Positions 32,378-43,421 of a DNA stretch of 64,000 nucleotides are shown here, in pieces (the first letter of the stretch is position 1; each line of letters opens with the position of its first letter). Location of the stretch: contig CM057450.1 of the NCBI GenBank assembly GCA_016271365.2, positions 1,805,693,967-1,805,757,966 of the forward strand. The letters are read 5' to 3'. The notes under the pieces were generated by a model, which made no database searches, was not told where the DNA came from, and saw only the letters and a list, made by a program, of their open reading frames with translations. The translations under genes and the position numbers were made by a program. This DNA comes from Neoceratodus forsteri. Its lineage: Eukaryota; Chordata; Ceratodontiformes; Ceratodontidae.

Positions 32378-34534
32378 TTATTTCTGCACCCAGGGTCTGG
32401 TGCAGCTCATTGGCGAGCCTACTCACTGGAATAAAAAGAACCTTAACAGCTCCCTCTTAGATGTAATTTTGGTTAGCAAGCCACATCTGTTCTCTCATAT
32501 TGGAACATTTTTCTCAGACATTAGTGATCATTGTATAATTACCACCATTAGATCCGTGCACAACCCACAGTTTGTGGGCAAAGTTCTCTATCAAGAGGTG
32601 TGAATGCAACTTCGATTTGTTTGCACATGTCCACGACTTGAAACATTCACCGCAATGGCAGGAATTCTTCCTAGCCAAAACGGTTAACAGGGCATATACT
32701 ATTTTTTACAATATTTTAAGTGAGGCTTTAAATAAGCATGCACCCTTGGTTAAGGTGCGGGTCAGGAGCAGCACCTGCTGTTTCCCTGTTAGAAAGGGGT
32801 GCTTAATGGAAAAAAGCCTGAAGAAGCAAGAACGACTCGGATTGGTGTCTTTTTAAGAGAGTACATAACAAGTGCACCAAGTTGGTCAGAGCAGTCAAGG
32901 GCCGCCTACTGTCATTCAGAGCTAGCCTCTGCCTTGAGAAATCCTTCAAAGCTTTGGAAAACATTAAAAGGCATGTCTGGACACACACCTGGTAATTCCA
33001 TTCCAGCAAAAATTATGTCCGGTGGCAGTGTTATCTCCAACTGATCAGAAATATTGAAGGCCCTCAATAACCATTTTGCAATGGCAGGGCTAGCATATGA
33101 TACTTCCCCTGCCAATGACCTCCGCACAGCTCAGGGCCCACCAACCCACGAGTCCCCCTCTACCGAGGAGGCCTTCTCCCTCTTGCCTGTCTCTCTAAAA
33201 GAGGTGGAAGACCTACTGCTGCAACTGGACACCAGCAAGGGAGCAGGCTTCGACTTCATAGCGCCATACTATCTGAAATGTGCCTACCATGTGCTTGCAG
33301 TGCCAATCACCCATCTATTCAACAAGTCACTCTCCCAGGGCAGCCTCCCCCCTGATGGAAAATAGCCCATGTCATCCTTCTATTAAAAGCAGGTGACCCC
33401 TGCAATCGAAATAATTACAGACCGATCTCCCTCCTTCCCATCCTGTCTAAATTACTAGAAAAAGTAGTGTGTTGCCAGCTAGGGGTATACTTAGAATCCA
33501 GAAGCCTATTAAACCTGGTTCAGTCTGGATTCAGAGCAAAGCACAGCACCATAACAGCCCTAGTTGAGGTGAGCAATGATTGGCTCCTAGACCTTGACAA
33601 GAAGAAGCATGTATGTGCCGTTTTCTTGGATCTTAGTAAGGCATTCAACACAGTCGATCACAGCCTGCTTTTTTCCTCCCTCAGCACCTTAGGCCTGGAC
33701 CATAAATTTATGTGCTGGTTTGCAGAGTACCTCGGAGAACAGAAACAGCAGGTTAAAGCTGAAGGTGATCTTTCTCCATTAAAACCTATGCTGAGGGACG
33801 TGCTCCAGGGCTCTACCCTTGGTCCCCTCCTCTTTGCAGTCTACATTAACAACATCAATGACCCCATCAAGAAAGCCAACATCCACTTATTCGTGGACGA
33901 CAGTGTACTGTACTTGAGCCATCCCACACCGGAAGCAGCCTGTGAAGACCTCCAAGCTGAATTTAACCTTCTACAATACCAGCTCATAAACAAAAAGCTT
34001 TTGCTCAATGTGAGAAAGACAAAAGTCATACTCTTCTCGCCCTTCTTGCATGCGGCAATTCCTGCTTGGGGGGGAGCTATTCTACAAATTACCACTGTTC
34101 TTGGAGAAACACTAGAATATGTAGCTAAATTCAAATATCTAGGAGTTTGGCTTGATCATAAACTTTCCTTCGCCGACCATCTCGAAGAACTACAATAGAA
34201 ACTAAGGCAAAGATTAGGACTATTCTACAGAATTAACCACCTGCTCACAAAGGAGGCCAAGATTCAACTGGTTTAAGCTACCTTCCTATCTTTAATAGAT
34301 TACGCAGACCTGCTCTACAACCACTGCACTGCCTCTGCACTGGCTAAATTGGACATCCTCTACCACAGAGCTATGAGGTTCATTACTGGCCTTCCACTTT
34401 CCATACACCACTGCTCCTTGTACTCATCGATAGGCTGGACTTCCCTTCACTATAGAAGGAATAGAAACGCCACCCTATGGGCCTTCAGAGCGGTAACCAA
34501 CAAGCTCCCCTGGCTGTCCAACAAAATCCCAGAT
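32378..34534 (+). mobile_element. L2-like LINE, middle layer of nest, 5' part
   Basis: This plus-strand LINE begins in its endonuclease domain at the AGTAT duplication. It runs through linker and RT to about 34530, where a third LINE interrupts it, and it resumes at 37661. Contents: endonuclease end (NSSLLDVILVSKPHLFSHIG, SDISDHCIITTI), linker, RT N-terminus (LLLQLDTSKGAGFDFIAPYY), RT palm and thumb. Frames are broken in four or more places. It is a separate family from the host and the inner copy. Confidence 0.88.
33054..34530 (+). pseudogene. Middle-layer LINE reverse transcriptase (broken)
   Basis: The frame 33054-33365 holds the RT N-terminus. The frame 33467-34198 carries SLLNLVQSGFRAKHSTITAL, VFLDLSKAFNTVDHSLLFSS (motif A), DVLQGSTLGPLLFAVYINNI (motif B, PQGS changed to LQGS) and IHLFVDDSVLYLS (motif C, FADD or YADD changed to FVDD). 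FKYLGVWLDHKLSF follows. The tail continues in the 34349-34530 frame (HRAMRFITGLPLSIHHCSLY, then NKLPWLSNK) to the point where the inner LINE enters. The motif B and C changes and the frame breaks show a dead copy. Confidence 0.9.
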
Positions 34535-34539
34535 GCCTC

Positions 34540-35535
34540 AATCTCCCTTAATGACTTCTCCATTTTCAGGGCAGACAGAACAGGTAAGAGAGGCAGAGGG
34601 GGTGCCATTTACACTAAAACCACGCTTCAGCCCCTCTCTGTACCGCTGCCCTCGCCAACATATGGTGCCCAAGCCATTACAATCAAGACCACCCTAGGCA
34701 TCCCAGGGAAACCGCTATACATAATGTCAGTCTACATTCTCCCCCTCTAGTCAGAAGTTAGCTTTTGACTCTATCTTGGCCAGTATCACCCACCTCCCCC
34801 CCAGGAGCGAACGGATTATAATGGGGGACTTCAATATAAATTGACTATCCCCAGCAGCTGCCACATTTAAAGATGCAGTTCTGGTCTGTGACCTTTCCCA
34901 GGTTGTTCAGTCTCCCACCAGACAGGATCCAAGGTCAGGAACCTCCTCCCTTATTGACCTCATTTTCACTAATCTACCCACCCATCTCTCCAAAGTTATA
35001 GTGCTCCCTGATGTGCTAAGTGACCACTCGCCCATCTCCTGCTGCTGGTCAAATAAAATCTCTACCAACCAACCTAGAATTTCCATCCAGAGGCACCTCA
35101 AAAAAGGCTCCCTCTCATGCCTTAAACACTATCTCTCCTCCTGTGACTGGTCACCTATTCACACGGCCAAGTCCGTTGATGCTGCCCTCACCTCCTTTAT
35201 CAAAATCTTTAACACTGCCTATGACATATTTACTCCCCTCAAAAAACAGGTTACTAAAAATAGAGATACTCCTTGGATCTCACAGGCCATCCTCAAACAG
35301 ATGCACAACAGAGATAACCTCTGGCATAGGGCACTAAACTCCCAACTTCCCCATGACAGGCAACTCTACAGAGAGGCAAAAAAAAAAGTGCACCTGGGCC
35401 ATTCGGCTAGCAAAGTCAACCTACTATAACCAAGCACTCACCTCCTCAAGGGGATCTGGGAATAAATTCTGGAGCAATATAAAGGAACTCTGCGGGAATC
35501 CAGTTTCCCCTACCCCCTCGCAAATTCTTCACTAA
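34540..35535 (+). pseudogene. Inner LINE endonuclease and linker (broken)
   Basis: The first endonuclease block sits at the end of the frame 34349-34750. Stops then follow, with the D-x-N block readable near 34826 (IMGDFNIN). The frame 35001-35429 gives VLSDHSPISCCWS (SDH catalytic block), a long linker (FIKIFNTAYDIFTPLKKQVT, ILKQMHNRDNLWHRALNSQL), and a frameshift near 35390 to SGNKFWSNIKELCGNP, a block seen before RT in L2-like LINEs. The domain nicks target DNA in live elements. Confidence 0.82.
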
Positions 35536-35879
35536 GGCTATCTCTCTCACAGGACCCAGCCACCATAGCTAATGTCCTAAACAACTCCTTCTCCGATCTT
35601 AGCCACATTCTACCCCAAAACTTCTTTGACCGCATCCATAATGATCAACCAATCACCTCTACCACTAGTTCTCTCTCTCCATTCCGGCTAAGATCCAACT
35701 CCTGCAACGAGGCTAAACAATATCTGTCCATAGCCCTCCGAAACTCTCATTTCAGCAGTGACTCCCTTGACCTTAAAATACTTAGACTCACTCTTGATAT
35801 GACCCTGCCTCACCTCACCAGAATCCTAAACTGCTCCCTGTGCCTAGGACAATTCCCATCCCTCTGGAAAAGAGGACTC

Positions 35880-37004
35880 ATCACACCTATCCTAAAAAAA
35901 GGTGATCAAATAGACCCTGGCAACTATAGGCCCATAACAGTCCTCCCCCCACCAAAGCGCTCAAAAAAATTGTAGCTGACCAGCTCACCGAATAACTGAA
36001 CAAACACAACCAGCTATGTCAAGAACAGCACGGTTTCAGGGCGGGACACATCATTACCACTGCCCTGCTCCAACTCACCTCATACATTCATGCAGTGCTG
36101 GAGGAAGGGTCAGTAGCAGGTGCAATCTTTGTGGATTTGGCCAAAGCTTTCGATACTGTCAGCCACTCACTCCTTGTACACACTCTCCCCTTCCTCAATC
36201 TTGCCCAAGGAAACTATCTACTGGTTCAAAAACTATCTCACTGACCGGACGCAACAAGTCAAAATCAACACCACCCTCTCAACTATACAACCCGTTCGTG
36301 CAGGAGTCCCACAAGGGTCGATATTAGGCCCTCTTCTTTTCACTCTCTATCTAAACTCCCTCCTGCTGACTTGCAGTGGTAAACTATTGCTCTATGCAGA
36401 CAATGCAGTAGTATACTGGAAACACCCCAATTCCAACTCCCTACAAAATTTCCTGCAAGGCAGTTTTAAAGAACTAGAAACCTGGTTCTCTGATCATAGA
36501 TTAATACTTAACTACGACAAGATTAAAACTATGATCTTTGCACACTGTCAAAACCCTAACAGTAATGCTCCACTATCAATCTCAACTTCCCAGGGCACAT
36601 ACATAGAACAAGTCCCTAACTTCAAATATCTGGGCATCACTTTGGATACATCACTAAATTACCACATACACATTAAGCACCTTTCCACCTCTGCGAACAT
36701 CCGGCTTGGGATACTATATAGACACAAACACTGCCTCCCACCCCAAACACTAAGGCTGGCGGTCACCAGCTCAGTCCTCTCCGTAATAGATTATGGCATA
36801 ATAATATATGGCACGGCTGACAGCACAGCCCTAAACAGCATCAAAATGGCTCTAAATAAAGCCTGTAGACTGTTTACAGACAGCGATAGACTAACCCATA
36901 CATGTGAGCTCTATAAACGAGCAGACTGGCTGACCTTTGAAGGCAGACTGATGTACCACACTTGCCTCCTAGCAAAAAAAGATCCAAATGAATCTTGCTG
37001 CTAA
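35880..37004 (+). pseudogene. Inner LINE reverse transcriptase (YADN)
   Basis: The N-terminal RT region (LITPILKKGDQIDPGNYRPI near 35880-35940) is followed by VAGAIFVDLAKAFDTVSHSL at about 36115-36170 (motif A). A frameshift leads to the long frame 36120-37004 with RAGVPQGSILGPLLFTLYLN (motif B) and KLLLYADNAVVYWKHP (motif C). YADD has become YADN, which removes a metal-binding Asp. FKYLGITLDTSLNYHIHIKH and NKACRLFTDSDRLTHTCELY follow. A frameshift at about 36980 truncates the C-terminus. Confidence 0.92.
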
Positions 37005-37660
37005 GGGACTCCACCCTCTCATCCAACTTACCCCACACAGGAGCACCCCTAGGCACCAGACCAACACTCTGCTCCTAGTCCCCCACTGCAGGACTACCAT
37101 AGGACAAAGATCCTTCCGGTATTGTGCGCCACTCTAATAAACTTCCCTCTACCATCTCCCAGCCCACTAGCATTGGCCTATTCAAAAATGGAATCAAGAG
37201 ATTTCTCATTGACTCTGAGACCTGTGGCTGTAACAACCATTCCTCACAAACACGGTAGGGGATGGTAAGCTAGCATTTCCCTTAAACCATGGCCATCAAC
37301 TAACCTAATGTCACCAAACATCTCATAATCCCGTACTGGACTTAGCCTCCAACTGAGGACACTGTCCCTCTCCACTGCAAAGACCCAGGGTCCATAAACA
37401 ACCCTAGGGAACTAACAAAGCAATGTAAAAAACTTGTATAGAGTATCAGGATTAATTTGACATTATGCAATATTTGCATAGTAGGCGATGTACAATCTGT
37501 ATTTAGTGATGTCCGAATGTAATGTCTGCCTTGTACAGAATGTACTAATTGTCTGTAAGCTATGTATGTATGTACTGACGTGGAGCCTTTGCAAAGGAGT
37601 CATTGACTCAAAGGATTGTAATTCTGAAATTTTGAATAAATAAATAAATAAAATATGTCT

Positions 37661-38527
37661 CAGATTGTATTCCCTGGAGTGTGTTAGGCACCTACGCTCT
37701 AAGGAGCTATTCCCTAATTGCCCTCCAAGTTCCAAGGGTCAACATTCATTTTGGCAAAGCTGCTCTAAGCTTCTCTTTACCCACATTGTTGAACGGTTTA
37801 CAAAGGAACTTGAAGCTGAGCTGCCCTTTTAGCCTGAATATCTTCAAGGCACTCTACGATCGCTACATGAAAGCACCTTGCAAATGTTTTCCTCACTGCT
37901 AGCCCACTAATTCCACAACTCCCACTTTCCATCCTCACGCTCGCCATATTTCTACCCCTGGCTCTCACTCTTTCCCTATTAACTCTTCCTGCTGCACCCA
38001 CCCTTCCCTGCCTGCTCCAGCCTGGCTAAAGTCCCACCCCATCCATAGTAGTGTCCCAATTATCTACCCCTCCTCCGTCATTATCCTAATAAACTAGTAC
38101 ACGACAGACATCGTCACTTTCTGTGGTTTTAGCCCATTTTTTCACCCAGTCGTCGGCAATATATCCCTCCTCTTCTTTACCTCTCTAACCTGCCACCCCA
38201 TACACGGCCTCTTTCCCCTATAGGTGTAGTTGCCAGCTGCCTCACTCAAAAGATCTCTGCTTATGACCTCTGTATGCCTATGTTTGATTGTACATCTGCT
38301 GACTTCTTCAACTGTAAAATAATGCTGTCTTTTCTTTTCATTTATTTCAACCTTGCACTGTACTGTATACACTGTATATACTTTTTCTTCCTTGTATATT
38401 ATTGCTTTTTGTATACCTGCTTCTGTGCTGTACTTTGATGTAGTCATGACCAGGTCCACCTTGCAAATGAGCCTTGCTCAATGGTGCCCGCCTGGATAAA
38501 TAAAGATTTTGGTTGATTGATTGATTG
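37661..38527 (+). mobile_element. Middle-layer LINE, 3' part (C-terminus and 3' UTR)
   Basis: The frame ending at 37902 carries GTYALRSYSLIALQVPRVNI and FGKAALSFSLPTLLNGL, the usual last domain of L2-like RT proteins (VPR...FGK.AFS...P.LWN.L). It continues the protein broken off at 34530. The 3' UTR runs to 38450-38500 with 'aggtccaccttgcaaatgagccttgctcaatggtg' and ends in a (TTGA)n tail at 38527 beside the AGTAT duplication. Confidence 0.88.
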
Positions 38528-38880
38528 AGTATAGACTCCTGCGGGATGCCTGAGCGAACAGGTTTGCTATCCGAGAGAGTTGAGCTGGTTCTAACTTGCT
38601 GGGGTCTATGGTCCAGGTAGCTGCAGAACCACAAAACTGCCTTGGGAGCCAGGCCAGTTGTGGCAAGTTGCTGAGTTAGGAGGGCATGATTAACAGTATC
38701 AAATGCCTTAGTCAGGTCGATAAAGACTGCCCCGGTAAGTTGTCCACGATCAAGTGATTTGTGGATGTATCCCATGAATTTCAATAGAGCTGTGGTGGTA
38801 CTGTGACCAGTTCTAAAGTCATGCTGCTCAGTAATCAAAAAAATCATAAAATGTCTGACATTATCTATAGGTGGTACCAT
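38528..38880 (-). pseudogene. Outer host LINE, 5' part of RT
   Basis: The minus-strand frame 38880-38528 gives TEQHDFRTGHSTTTALLKFM, VFIDLTKAFDTVNHALLTQQ (motif A) and SKPVRSGIPQESIL (motif B, PQGS changed to PQES). The next codons, GPLLFSLFLN, are found at 32377 on the far side of the inserted LINEs. Removing 32378-38532 restores an uninterrupted coding sequence across the point. The copy is 5'-truncated at about 38880. Confidence 0.92.
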
Positions 38881-40096
38881 TCAGAGAAGAATGATCCTAG
38901 ATTCTGTAATTATTATAGGATCTTGTATCTTTCTGCTCTGGATGGGACCATATATAGTATAATAGGCAAGAAGTTAAAGTAACAACATTGGGTCTAAAAT
39001 GATAGATCTCAGTGTCTTTAATGCATTTTAAAGTCTTAAGTGCCACAAGTCCTGGTGGCAAAAAATGTTTCAACTATACAAAACTAAAGTGGCTAAATTT
39101 AACTTCAGCAGCAGTGCTCCAAACATTCCTCAAAAAGGGCTGTTATCTAATACTTATCTATAGACAAATATCTATTTTTCCCTTCTCCATTTAATATAGT
39201 TATTCTCAAAAATCAAAATGTCATTATTTTTGAAAAGCAAATGCAACGATATCACTGTAATAAAAACAAAAGATTTAACTACATGTTAAAGATTAGCACG
39301 TTTTAGCCAAAGGAACATTTCACTAAATGTTTTTAAGTTGTCTTATTGTTATTCAAATTAAATGATTGCTGAATAGTTATACCATTATTTATAGCATGCA
39401 ATACTTAAAAAAGAAGACATTTGCTAAATAAGAATAGGCAAGTGTTAGAAATAAAAAGTCTATGATCTATTTATCTATTATCAGTCATTAGTTTTTATGT
39501 AGCCAATGGCAAATTGTATCCATATCACTGTCCTAATTTTCCTGGCCCTCTGCTCTTTTTTTTATTTTCCTCTTCTTTCTTGCAGTTTTATTTATTTATC
39601 TGAAAATGCTTGAATTTGTTTAGGTTCAGTGTACCTAGTACCTATACTGTATGTTTGTGAAATATCACCACATTTAGCAGGATACTGGAAAGCACAAGTT
39701 GCCCACATCTCAAGTGGTAGTTCAATTTATGCCAGTAACTTTTTTTTTTTGGATTGTGTTAGTGGCGATACATCCAGAAACATATTAAATTGATGTTTCA
39801 AAAGTTAAAACTCATTTTGTTCTTGCAGCTCTAATAATGACCTCTTGTTCCATTTCCAAGGCCAGTGATTTGATTTTATAGTGGATTTCCAGTCTGAAGT
39901 AGATTTAGTCAGTGAATTTGCACGAGCGCTGGCTTTTTAAAGATTTTTTTGTCATTCACAGCTCTTGTTGGTAGGCGAAATGGCTAATTTGTATCAGTCA
40001 GTTGAAGAATGGCAAAAAAAAAAGTATTTTTTCATATTATTGATTAACTGATAGCATATTTCCAATTAAATTGGTAATCCAACAACTCTTAAGATG
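38881..40096. other. No recognisable gene
   Basis: AT-rich sequence with homopolymer runs. No coding similarity or repeat recognised. Confidence 0.5.
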
Positions 40097-40288
40097 CAGG
40101 GTTTTAAATAATTGATTAGCAGTTTTTTTTCTTGGGACAATGCTAACTGTACAGAAAGTATTTATATAGGTTTTCTAAAAGTGTTATGTTTTTTTAACAC
40201 AGTGAGGCAAGTGCTTTGCATTTTCACAATGTTTTAGCCCTTTTATGAGCAAAACGCTAATCAATTTTTGGAGTTAAATAAAACCCTG
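40097..40288 (-). mobile_element. 192-bp MITE, copy B
   Basis: CAGGGTTTTAAATAATTGA at the left and AAATAAAACCCTG at the right form the inverted ends. The whole element is the reverse complement of copy A with the same length. AAGATG flanks both sides (40091-40096 and 40289-40294), a likely 6-bp target duplication. Confidence 0.87.
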
Positions 40289-41789
40289 AAGATGCATTCT
40301 CAAGCATCTCAATTCTATTATTACAAGATAATACTGTACTTGTTTTTGTAGTTGCAAGAATCCGAGGTCAAGATTTTTGTTTTACATTTAATTTTGGTTA
40401 TTTTTAATTCAGTCCATCTCGACAGTAAGTCTGGTTTCAGTTTCCTGTGCTTTATTCTGCAGCGACTAATTTCTGTCAATTAAACTGTCAATTTTTTGTT
40501 CAAGTCATTAGAGAATAGATGCAAAATTATTTTCAAAGTAAACTGATCTCTGTTGCATATCAGCTGAGACAATGTCACTGCATTCTACTTCATTGTAGTC
40601 CTAAATTCAGCTGACACTGCTGAGTTCTGGAAATGCTAAGTAATTAAAAAATTAATACTGGGGAAAATATTGCTTTAATATGGGACCCTCAGTAAGAAAA
40701 ATAACTATTTCAAAACAAACACACAAAACAATACACTAGGATGATAGAACAGGCTTTACAATGTCCACATTTACAATCATATTAAAAATTGTAAACACCA
40801 TTGTTTGTGTTTCCCATAGCATACATTCTCAGTTTTGCTGAACTAAAGCAAAGATGCTTAGTCTACCATAGCACACCTTTAAAGTGTATGTCTGTCTTGT
40901 CTCAGATGCAGTGGTATGGAGGCCTACAACGAGGAGGAGGGTGATTTCAGACTCCTGAAGAAGGGGTGGTAGTTCCCCTACCAGTCAACCTTCTGTATGC
41001 GTACAGCATAGTGGGAAGTGTCACAACAGTCTTCACCACTGCCACCAGTTTGTCATAGCCTACAAGAGCCAACAGACACCTTAAACAGCTGCTACCTGGT
41101 TCACTGTCAGTATATCTCTGTCTGTATCTTGCCTCACCACTGCCACTGCTCACCCAGTGAAATGCCTGTATTGTAGACAACTAGTGACCCTTTTAGTCCG
41201 CTCCAGGAACCACTCACCTACTCTGTATCAGACAAAGGTTACTTTTATACTTGGTAGTTGTATCCCTTTGTGGTAGAAAACCAGATTGCCTATTTAAAAA
41301 TAAATTTTACCTGTATCAAAAACACTGCACAGACAGAGAATATTACATATAAATAAATATTTAATACTTCCACTACTGAATTACATAATATACAATAAAT
41401 TACAAACTGGATAATCACACTAGAGAATACATAATAAAACATTTTAAACAGATATTTTGCAAAAAGAAAACTCCCTAGCCTCACACAAAGACCTATAATA
41501 CCTTACCCACTCACAGTAAGTTACACATAGAGAGGGTGAGACTGCAGCTCAGGATCCCCTTTTCCAGTGGACATCTGATATCCTGTACCAAGTGAAATAT
41601 GACTTCTGTACTCTTGGGAATCACAAGATCTCTTCCCTGAGCCAGTCCATCAGTATGCATAATCCTGTTGGTTAGTATGCCATCTGTAGGTTCACTATAA
41701 AAGTTCCATTCCAAACTCATCACTGTATTCTATATTCTTCAACAGCTTGGCTCCCTCCATGTCTGTATTCTCAGTATAATTTAAACTGT
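40289..41789. other. No recognisable gene
   Basis: No coding family was recognised on either strand. The stretch 40930-41220 is less AT-rich and contains 'ctcctgaagaaggggtgg', only faintly like the hammerhead-type phrase. Confidence 0.45.
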
Positions 41790-42215
41790 AATCCATAACA
41801 CTTTGGCCTTGGGTCCACTCTCTCCCTTTTTCTCATTAATGAACATTAAAACATCCAATAGGGAGTTACTTTCCAATGCTTCCCTGAGATTGTCTGTCCC
41901 TAAGCCTAAATTAAAACTGGGCTTGCATGCATTTTCCAACTATGCGCCAGTATATTGGAATAAGATTCCATCTCCTTTACAGCATATTGTTAGCGAAGAT
42001 GCTTTTAAAGTATCAGTGACGCAGTATTTCTCAAACCTATTGAAATGTGATTGTTTCTAATGTATTTATTGTTTTTTTATGTATATTCTGTAAATTATTG
42101 TACCAACATCTTGACTGTATTTAATTTATAGTCCCAGGTCACATTTGAAAAAGGGTCCTTGACTCATATTGCCTACCCGGTAAATAAATGTTTAAATGAA
42201 AAAATAAATAAATAA
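41790..42215 (+). mobile_element. L2-like LINE 3' end with RT C-terminus
   Basis: The frame 41803-42060 reads LLSNASLRLSVPKPKLKLGL, HAFSNYAPVYWNKIPSPLQH and DAFKVSVTQYFSNLL, the terminal domain of L2-like RT (VPK.K...G..AFS..AP..WN.LP). The UTR ends with 'cccaggtcacatttgaaaaaggg', 'gcctacccggtaaataaatg' and AAAT repeats. The RT core is missing by 5' truncation. Confidence 0.82.
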
Positions 42216-42385
42216 GGGTCCGCTTCCTTTTGTGACCTTCCTCTAGAAGTGGGCCAAATCAGTTTTGAGTCTGGTAAATATAACCCAGATAATTGTTGTG
42301 TATTCGAGTCTACCCACAGCGATCCCAGCTGCCTCTGTGGTTTGGATAAGGTAGCAGCAACACCACGTGGGGCACAGAAACATAG

Positions 42386-42579
42386 ATCTTACTTTGAGAG
42401 GGCTCTTGCAGTAGGTAATTACAGATAGGACTGAAGCCGGCAGGCGTCAGGACCCCATGCAAAAATTTCTAGCTAGCAGTCTCTGGTGGGGGACCGTCCT
42501 TATGTCAGGTGACCAATGTCAGGCAACGTCAGTATAAAGGGGCTGTCTCCCATGCCCACCTTCCAGTTCTTTCCCACCG
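42386..42579 (+). repeat. DIRS element 1, left inverted repeat
   Basis: The segment from ATCTTACTTTGAGAGGGC to CTTCCAGTTCTTTCCCACCG is the reverse complement of 48415-48626 with scattered changes. It carries a roughly 10-base local duplication (CAGGCAACGT before CAGTATAAA) that the right repeat lacks. A TATAAA box sits at 42533-42538. Confidence 0.93.
42533..42538 (+). promoter_or_regulatory. TATA box in left inverted repeat
   Basis: TATAAAGGGG lies inside the left repeat about 170 bp upstream of the gag-like coding region. Its mirror occurs in the right repeat (48456-48461, opposite strand). A TATA box in a terminal repeat would drive the element transcript; no transcription start was seen directly. 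Confidence 0.5.
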
Positions 42580-42703
42580 TTAGCTCATGCAGCATCTCAC
42601 AGTTAAGTTCACTGCTTCTCCAGTCTGTCGGTAGTTTTAACGCCTATTCTCACTTTTTCTTCAAGATTTTTGTCAGCTTTTACCTCAGCTGTCATGTATG
42701 TCA

Positions 42704-43250
42704 TCCCTGACTCCCTCTGAGCACAAAAACAAGTGCGATTCTTGAGGCACCCAGCTCCCGCACAAGGACGGACACTCCCAGTGCCTTTTTTACCTAGGCC
42801 CTGACCCCATGGAGAAGTGCCAGCTCTGCCAGCAGTTTAACGCGGCCACCTGAAAGCGGAGGCAGCAGTCCCTGGAGGCCCACGTTCTCAAACTTAAGAT
42901 TACCTCCATGGAAAAGGAGCTGAAAAAACTCAGGCGGGCCTCTACTTCTCTGGAGGGCCATCACAAGAAGAAGCACCGGGACCTGGCCTCCTATTCTACG
43001 GTTGCTGCGACCTCGGCTGGGGTCGTGGTGCTGTAGGTAATATCCCCTCCGGGGGACAGTTCCGCGATGGCCTTCTTGGAGGCTTCCAAGGCAGTGGCGA
43101 CCCTCCCGTCAAGCTCGCGCCCCTCGGGAGCCTCCGGGTCAAAGGAGGCAGTCACTACCAGTAAGGCCGCCACCGTGCAGCCTTCTGGTCCAAGCGGCCC
43201 CAGTAAGCTGGACGTCGGCTCCTCCAGCGCCTGCCTGGGTAAGGCCGATT
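42704..43250 (+). pseudogene. DIRS 1 Gag N-terminal region with Cys-rich motif
   Basis: In one frame, 'DGHSQCLFYLGPDPMEKCQL' and 'CQQF' appear at about 42765-42840. It matches the vertebrate DIRS Gag motif C-x2-C-LG-x2-H-x5-C-x2-C in outline, as in the better copy at 49.9-50.1 kb. The second Cys is Tyr and the His is Asp here, so zinc binding is doubtful. A charged coiled-coil-like segment follows (ITSMEKELKKLRRASTSLEG). Stops at 42752-42754 and about 42852 break the frame. Confidence 0.65.
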
Positions 43251-43421
43251 AGACGCCCAACCCTTTGGGGCAGCGCGCTCCTCCATCGCTGCCTTCATCG
43301 AACTTAGGGTCTGATAAGTTGGACGCTGGCTTCTTCGACACCTGCCCGGATCCTGCCGGTAAGCCGGATGTTGGCTCCGATGGCCGCTTGGCGTTAGAGC
43401 CGATGTGGGATCGTCCTGAGC

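Larger units (their letters stand above)
34535..37660 (+). mobile_element. L2-like LINE, innermost layer of nest
   Basis: It begins within an endonuclease domain (NDFSIFRADRTGKRGRGGAI) and ends in a (AAAT)n tail at about 37655. CAGAT is found on both sides (34530-34534 and 37661-37665), a candidate 5-bp target duplication. Its RT is closely related to the outer host copy (YRHKHCLPPQTLRLAVTSSV here, YRHRHSLTPEALKIAVHSSV there) and not to the middle copy. Confidence 0.88.

Noticed and set aside
30880..34500. Twin-priming (5' inversion) to explain the minus-then-plus LINE order
   Set aside because: The plus part overlaps beyond the RT position where the minus part begins, belongs to a different family, and the missing host sequence is found at 38533-38880. 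Nested insertion with an AGTAT duplication explains it better.
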